A stretch of 8,113 bases of DNA, taken from contig JALHSW010000070.1 in the NCBI GenBank assembly GCA_022865365.1, positions 1 to 8,113 on the forward strand, written 5' to 3'. Positions 5,701-8,113 of this stretch are shown in pieces; the stretch's first letter is position 1, and every line of letters starts with the position of its first letter. The position numbers and the translations under genes were made by a program. The notes under the pieces were generated by a model. The model made no database searches. It had not been told where the DNA came from and saw only the letters and a program-made list of their open reading frames with translations. Source of the stretch: Acidimicrobiia bacterium (GTDB taxonomy: Bacteria > Actinomycetota > Acidimicrobiia > IMCC26256 > PALSA-555).

Positions 5701-7083
5701 ATGACTAGAACAGCCGGACTGATCGACGCCGCGAGGGTCGAGCGCCTCGTTGCCGACGACGAGATCGACACGATACTGGTCTGCTTCCCGGATCTGCAGG
5801 GTCGACTCATGGGCAAGCGGGTGACCGGCCACTTCTTCGCCGACCACGTGCTCGCCGACGGGGTGGAGGCGTGCAACTACCTGCTGGCCCTCGACGTCGA
5901 CATGACACCGCTGCCCGGATACGAGTTCGCCAACTGGGAGAAGGGCTACGGCGACTTCGTGTGCAAGCCCGACCTCGCGACGATGCGAGTGGTGCCCTGG
6001 CTCGAGAAGACGGCCCTCGTGCTCTGCGACCTGCTCGACGAGCACACCGGTGAGCCCGTCGAGGTCGCGCCCCGTCAGATCCTGAAGCGCCAGCTCGAAC
6101 GCGCCGCCGCGGCCGGGTATCTCGTGAACTGTGGCTCCGAGCTCGAGTTCTACCTGTTCCGCGACACCTACGAAGAGGCCCAGGTCAAGGACTTCGCGAA
6201 CCTCGAGAACCACTCGGCGTACATCGAGGACTACCACATCCTTCAGACGACACGCGACGAGTACATCATCCGGGCGATTCGCAACGGCATCGACGGCGCG
6301 GGCATCCCGGTCGAGTTCTCCAAGGGTGAGGCCGGACGCGGCCAGCACGAGATCAACCTCCGCTACGCCGACGCGCTGACCATGGCCGACAATCACACGA
6401 TCTACAAGAACGGCGCCAAGGAGATCGCCGGTCTCAACGGTCGCTCGCTCACGTTCATGGCCAAGTACGACATGGCCGAGTGCGGCTCGTCGTGTCACAT
6501 CCACTCGAGCGTGTGGACCGCAGACGGCAAGACGCCCCTGATGTACGACGCCGACGGGCCCGAGCACATGAGCCCGGTGTTCCGGGGTTGGCTCGGCGGT
6601 CAGCTCGCGCACGCGCGTGAGCTCTCGTGGCTGTACGCGCCGACGGTGAACTCGTACAAGCGCTACCAACCCGAGTCGTGGGCCCCCACTGCGATCGCCT
6701 GGGGATCCGACAACCGCACGTGCGGGTTCCGCGTCGTCGGCCATGAAGGCCCGAGCTTCCGGGTCGAGAACCGTGTACCGGGCGCCGACTGCAACCCGTA
6801 CCTCGCGTTCGCGGCCACGATCGCCGCCGGGCTGTACGGCATCGAGCACGGCGAGGAGCCGAGCGCGCGCTTCGACGGCAACGCCTACGAGGCGAAGGAC
6901 GTCGGCCGGGTCCCGTGGAACATCGTCGACGCGATCAACGAGCTCGAGGGCAGCGAGATGGCCGCGACCGCATTCGGCCCGGCAGTGCACGCGCACCTCG
7001 TCAACACCGCGAAGCAGGAGTGGATGGCCTTCAGTCAGGTCGTCACCGACTGGGAGCGACGCCGCTGCTTCGAGCAGTTCTGA
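5701..7083 (+). CDS. Glutamine-synthetase-family gamma-glutamyl-amine ligase (PuuA/GlnA-like type)
   Basis: This is a 460-residue GS-fold ligase. The beta-grasp domain spans roughly 10-110 and the catalytic domain follows. Metal and ATP residues are intact by comparison with E. coli GlnA: E147/E149 in G-S-E-L-E-F, E210 and E217 in E-A-G-R-G-Q-H-E, H266 in C-G-S-S-C-H-I-H, R321 in N-S-Y-K-R, R339 in D-N-R, R344, and E356/R358 in V-E-N-R-V-P-G. The adenylylation-loop tyrosine region of GlnA is missing. The flap glutamate that helps bind and deprotonate ammonia (E327 in GlnA) is Trp 327 in the segment R-Y-Q-P-E-S-W-A-P. This favours an organic amine over ammonia, as in PuuA, gamma-glutamylmethylamide or gamma-glutamylethanolamide synthetases. 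The reaction would be glutamate + amine + ATP to a gamma-glutamylamide. ATG 5701 has a G6 run 4 nt upstream. It is followed after 4 bases by a gamma-glutamyl hydrolase, which strengthens the call. The amine is unknown. Confidence 0.88.
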   Translation: MTRTAGLIDAARVERLVADDEIDTILVCFPDLQGRLMGKRVTGHFFADHVLADGVEACNYLLALDVDMTPLPGYEFANWEKGYGDFVCKPDLATMRVVPWLEKTALVLCDLLDEHTGEPVEVAPRQILKRQLERAAAAGYLVNCGSELEFYLFRDTYEEAQVKDFANLENHSAYIEDYHILQTTRDEYIIRAIRNGIDGAGIPVEFSKGEAGRGQHEINLRYADALTMADNHTIYKNGAKEIAGLNGRSLTFMAKYDMAECGSSCHIHSSVWTADGKTPLMYDADGPEHMSPVFRGWLGGQLAHARELSWLYAPTVNSYKRYQPESWAPTAIAWGSDNRTCGFRVVGHEGPSFRVENRVPGADCNPYLAFAATIAAGLYGIEHGEEPSARFDGNAYEAKDVGRVPWNIVDAINELEGSEMAATAFGPAVHAHLVNTAKQEWMAFSQVVTDWERRRCFEQF

Positions 7084-7087
7084 GCCG

Positions 7088-7852
7088 ATGGCGGCGTCCC
7101 ACCGGCCTCTGATCGTGGTGCCCGCGTACCCGCGCCTCGAGCAGGGCCGGGTGAAGGGCTGGCACACCGACGCCTTCGGTGTCCCGATTCGCTACGTTGA
7201 GTCGCTGCGGCGCGCCGGGGGCATCGAGAACATCGTGATGACCGAGGCGCTCAGCGACGACGACATCAACACGGTGCTCGACCGGGCCGACGGGCTCCTG
7301 CTCCTCGGTGGAGGTGACTTGCACCCGTCGACCTACGGCCAGGAAGCCCACACCAGGATGTACGGCGTCAGCGACGACCGCGACGAGTGCGAGCTCGCCT
7401 TCGCCCGCACCGCCGTCGCTCGTGGCCTGCCTGTCCTCGGCATCTGTCGGGGTCACCAGGTGCTGAACGTCGCGCTCGGGGGAACGCTCGACCAGCACAT
7501 CACCGACCGCGACGGCATCAGCGAGCATGGCCGCCCCGGGGTCGCCGACGGCGAGCTGCTCCACGAGATCGACATCGAAAGCGGCTCGCGGCTCGCCGAC
7601 GCGATGCAGGTCTCGCGCGCGACCTGCGCGTGCCACCACCACCAGGCCGTCGAGGATCCCGGCGCACCCTTGCGCGTCGTCGCCCGTGCGCCCGACGGCG
7701 TCGTCGAGGCAACCGAGCTCGCCGATGCCGACGGACCGTGGACGGTGAGCGTCCAGTGGCACCCCGAGGACACCGCAGCCGACGACCCCGCCCAACAGCA
7801 CCTCTTCGACACCTTCGTCGCCGAGTGCACATCGTTCTTGCGTCAGCAATAG
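7088..7852 (+). CDS. PuuD-like class I glutamine amidotransferase, gamma-glutamyl hydrolase (peptidase C26 family)
   Basis: This 254-residue protein has the normal family length. It opens with R-P-L-I-V-V-P-A-Y, then has L-L-L-L-G-G-G-D-L-H-P (70-80) and the nucleophile elbow G-I-C120-R-G-H-Q-V-L-N with G-G-T-L. The H-H-H-Q-A-V segment is at 183-188, and the catalytic His and Glu are in Q-W-H225-P-E227. The Cys-His-Glu triad is therefore complete. PuuD-type enzymes hydrolyse gamma-glutamyl-GABA and similar gamma-glutamylamides, releasing glutamate. Next to a PuuA-like ligase it most likely removes the glutamyl cap after the amine has been processed. ATG 7088 begins 4 bases after the ligase stop. 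No strong Shine-Dalgarno is visible (only GAG overlapping that stop), so re-initiation from the upstream gene is likely. The final five codons and the stop lie in the terminator-like palindrome. A biosynthetic amidotransferase role is unlikely, since no synthase partner is nearby. Confidence 0.88.
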   Translation: MAASHRPLIVVPAYPRLEQGRVKGWHTDAFGVPIRYVESLRRAGGIENIVMTEALSDDDINTVLDRADGLLLLGGGDLHPSTYGQEAHTRMYGVSDDRDECELAFARTAVARGLPVLGICRGHQVLNVALGGTLDQHITDRDGISEHGRPGVADGELLHEIDIESGSRLADAMQVSRATCACHHHQAVEDPGAPLRVVARAPDGVVEATELADADGPWTVSVQWHPEDTAADDPAQQHLFDTFVAECTSFLRQQ

Positions 7853-7881
7853 GCGAAATACGCCTACAACTGACGCAAGAA
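7835..7881 (+). terminator. 47-nt palindrome spanning the last stop codon, probable operon terminator
   Basis: The outer arms TTCTTGCGTCAG (7835-7846) and CTGACGCAAGAA (7870-7881) are perfect 12-bp complements. Inside, TAGGCG (7850-7855) and CGCCTA (7861-7866) form 6 more pairs around an AAATA loop. The two stems are separated by a symmetric CAA/CAA internal loop. The stop TAG (7850-7852) opens the inner stem. No T-run follows on either strand. The structure is far too regular for chance and sits at the end of the operon, so termination or mRNA 3'-end protection is the likely role. Confidence 0.7.
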
Positions 7882-7928
7882 GGTGGCGAAGCGGTCACGC
7901 GTCGTGTGCCGGGGGTTCACGGCTCTCG
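7882..7928. other. Short intergenic gap with no recognisable promoter
   Basis: These 47 bases between the palindrome and the AbiEi-like start should contain that gene's promoter. I see no clear -35/-10 pair or repeat, only the G5 run at 7911-7915. Confidence 0.3.
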
Positions 7929-8113
7929 ATGGGCACGCCCGCCGACGACCGCCTGCGACAGGAATCTGAACGCACCTCCGGTGTGTTCAGTCGCGCGCAC
8001 GCGCGTTTGGCAGGTCTTAGCATCAACCAGGTCCGGAACCGTCTGGCCGACGGGCGATGGCTTGTCGTTCATCGCGGCGTCTTTCGTGTCGCCGGCGCGC
8101 CGCTCTCGTGGCA
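7929..8113 (+). CDS. N-terminus of an AbiEi-antitoxin-like winged-helix protein (3' truncated)
   Basis: An open frame starts at ATG 7929 and runs off the window after 61 codons. After about 15 variable residues comes S-G-V-F-S-R-A-H-A-R-L-A-G-L-S, then I-N-Q-V-R-N-R-L, G-R-W, and finally V-V-H-R-G-V-F-R-V-A-G-A-P-L-S-W. This order (helix-turn-helix, then HRGVY-like strand and PLSW) is the N-terminal winged-helix domain of the many actinobacterial proteins labelled AbiEi-family antitoxin domain, often fused to a DUF559/Vsr-like nuclease fold. The C-terminal part is not visible, so whether it is an antitoxin, an orphan or a nuclease fusion cannot be told. A GGGGG (7911-7915) lies 13 nt upstream, rather far for a ribosome site. 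It is separated from the operon by the palindrome and is probably an independent transcript. Confidence 0.7.
   Translation, partial: MGTPADDRLRQESERTSGVFSRAHARLAGLSINQVRNRLADGRWLVVHRGVFRVAGAPLSW

Larger units (their letters stand above)
1519..7852 (+). other. Five-gene operon: kinase, two FAD oxidoreductases, gamma-glutamyl ligase, gamma-glutamyl hydrolase
   Basis: Five co-directional genes follow with junctions of -4 (GTGA at 3003-3006), -4 (GTGA at 4394-4397), +20 and +4 bases, and none has room for an internal promoter of ordinary size. The two 4-base overlaps imply translational coupling of kinase, dehydrogenase and partner oxidoreductase. The unit is bounded by the 1445-1518 intergenic region and the palindrome at 7835-7881. 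Co-transcription is inferred from spacing. Confidence 0.8.

Noticed and set aside
5701..7083. Housekeeping glutamine synthetase (glnA)
   Set aside because: No adenylylation-loop tyrosine, Trp at the E327 position, and a PuuD-like hydrolase immediately downstream.
5464..7167. 567-codon open frame on the minus strand across the ligase gene
   Set aside because: It is antisense to a clearly conserved GS-family gene and has no recognisable motif; long antisense frames are expected at this GC content.
1..8113. tRNA/rRNA genes, CRISPR arrays, insertion sequences, integrase or attachment sites
   Set aside because: I looked for clover-leaf-like segments, regularly spaced repeats, transposase motifs and terminal repeats and saw none; nearly all of the window is accounted for by the listed genes.

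Overview
This window is a GC-rich stretch with GTG as well as ATG starts, tightly packed genes and a strong G/C third-codon bias. That composition, the actinobacterial flavour of the FAD/GcvT and AbiEi-like proteins, and the style of the operon suggest an actinomycete-type genome, possibly a deep-branching class such as Acidimicrobiia. The taxonomic call is inference only.

Layout. (1) Bases 3-989 (+) hold the 3' part of a folate-binding GcvT-type module, most likely the C-terminal half of a dimethylglycine/sarcosine dehydrogenase-like FAD enzyme whose N-terminus lies outside the window. (2) A universal stress protein gene (1001-1438, -) converges on it. The two stop codons are 11 bases apart and share a 10-bp inverted repeat that looks like a bidirectional terminator. 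(3) A 74-80 bp divergent intergenic region follows. (4) A five-gene + strand operon (1519-7852) encodes a glycerol-kinase-like FGGY kinase, a GlpA-like FAD dehydrogenase with a C-terminal BFD-type [2Fe-2S] domain, a partner FAD/NAD(P) oxidoreductase, a glutamine-synthetase-like gamma-glutamyl ligase, and a PuuD-like class I amidotransferase hydrolase. Junctions are -4, -4, +20 and +4 bases. (5) The operon ends in a 47-nt near-perfect palindrome spanning the last stop codon. (6) From 7929 the N-terminus of an AbiEi-antitoxin-like winged-helix protein runs off the right edge.

How the genes may work together. The ligase/hydrolase pair is the signature of gamma-glutamylated amine catabolism, as in Puu-type putrescine degradation: an amine is capped with glutamate, its free end is processed, and glutamate is released. 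Here the middle steps would be done by a kinase and an FAD/Fe-S dehydrogenase pair rather than the usual amine oxidase plus aldehyde dehydrogenase. The kinase lacks the arginine that binds glycerol in GlpK (NQRET has become NQGET), and the ligase has Trp where bacterial glutamine synthetase has its ammonia-site flap glutamate. Both changes argue against the textbook substrates, glycerol and ammonia. A plausible reading is catabolism of an amino-alcohol or amino-polyol, perhaps produced from an N-methylated precursor by the upstream GcvT-type enzyme. The substrate cannot be read from sequence alone.
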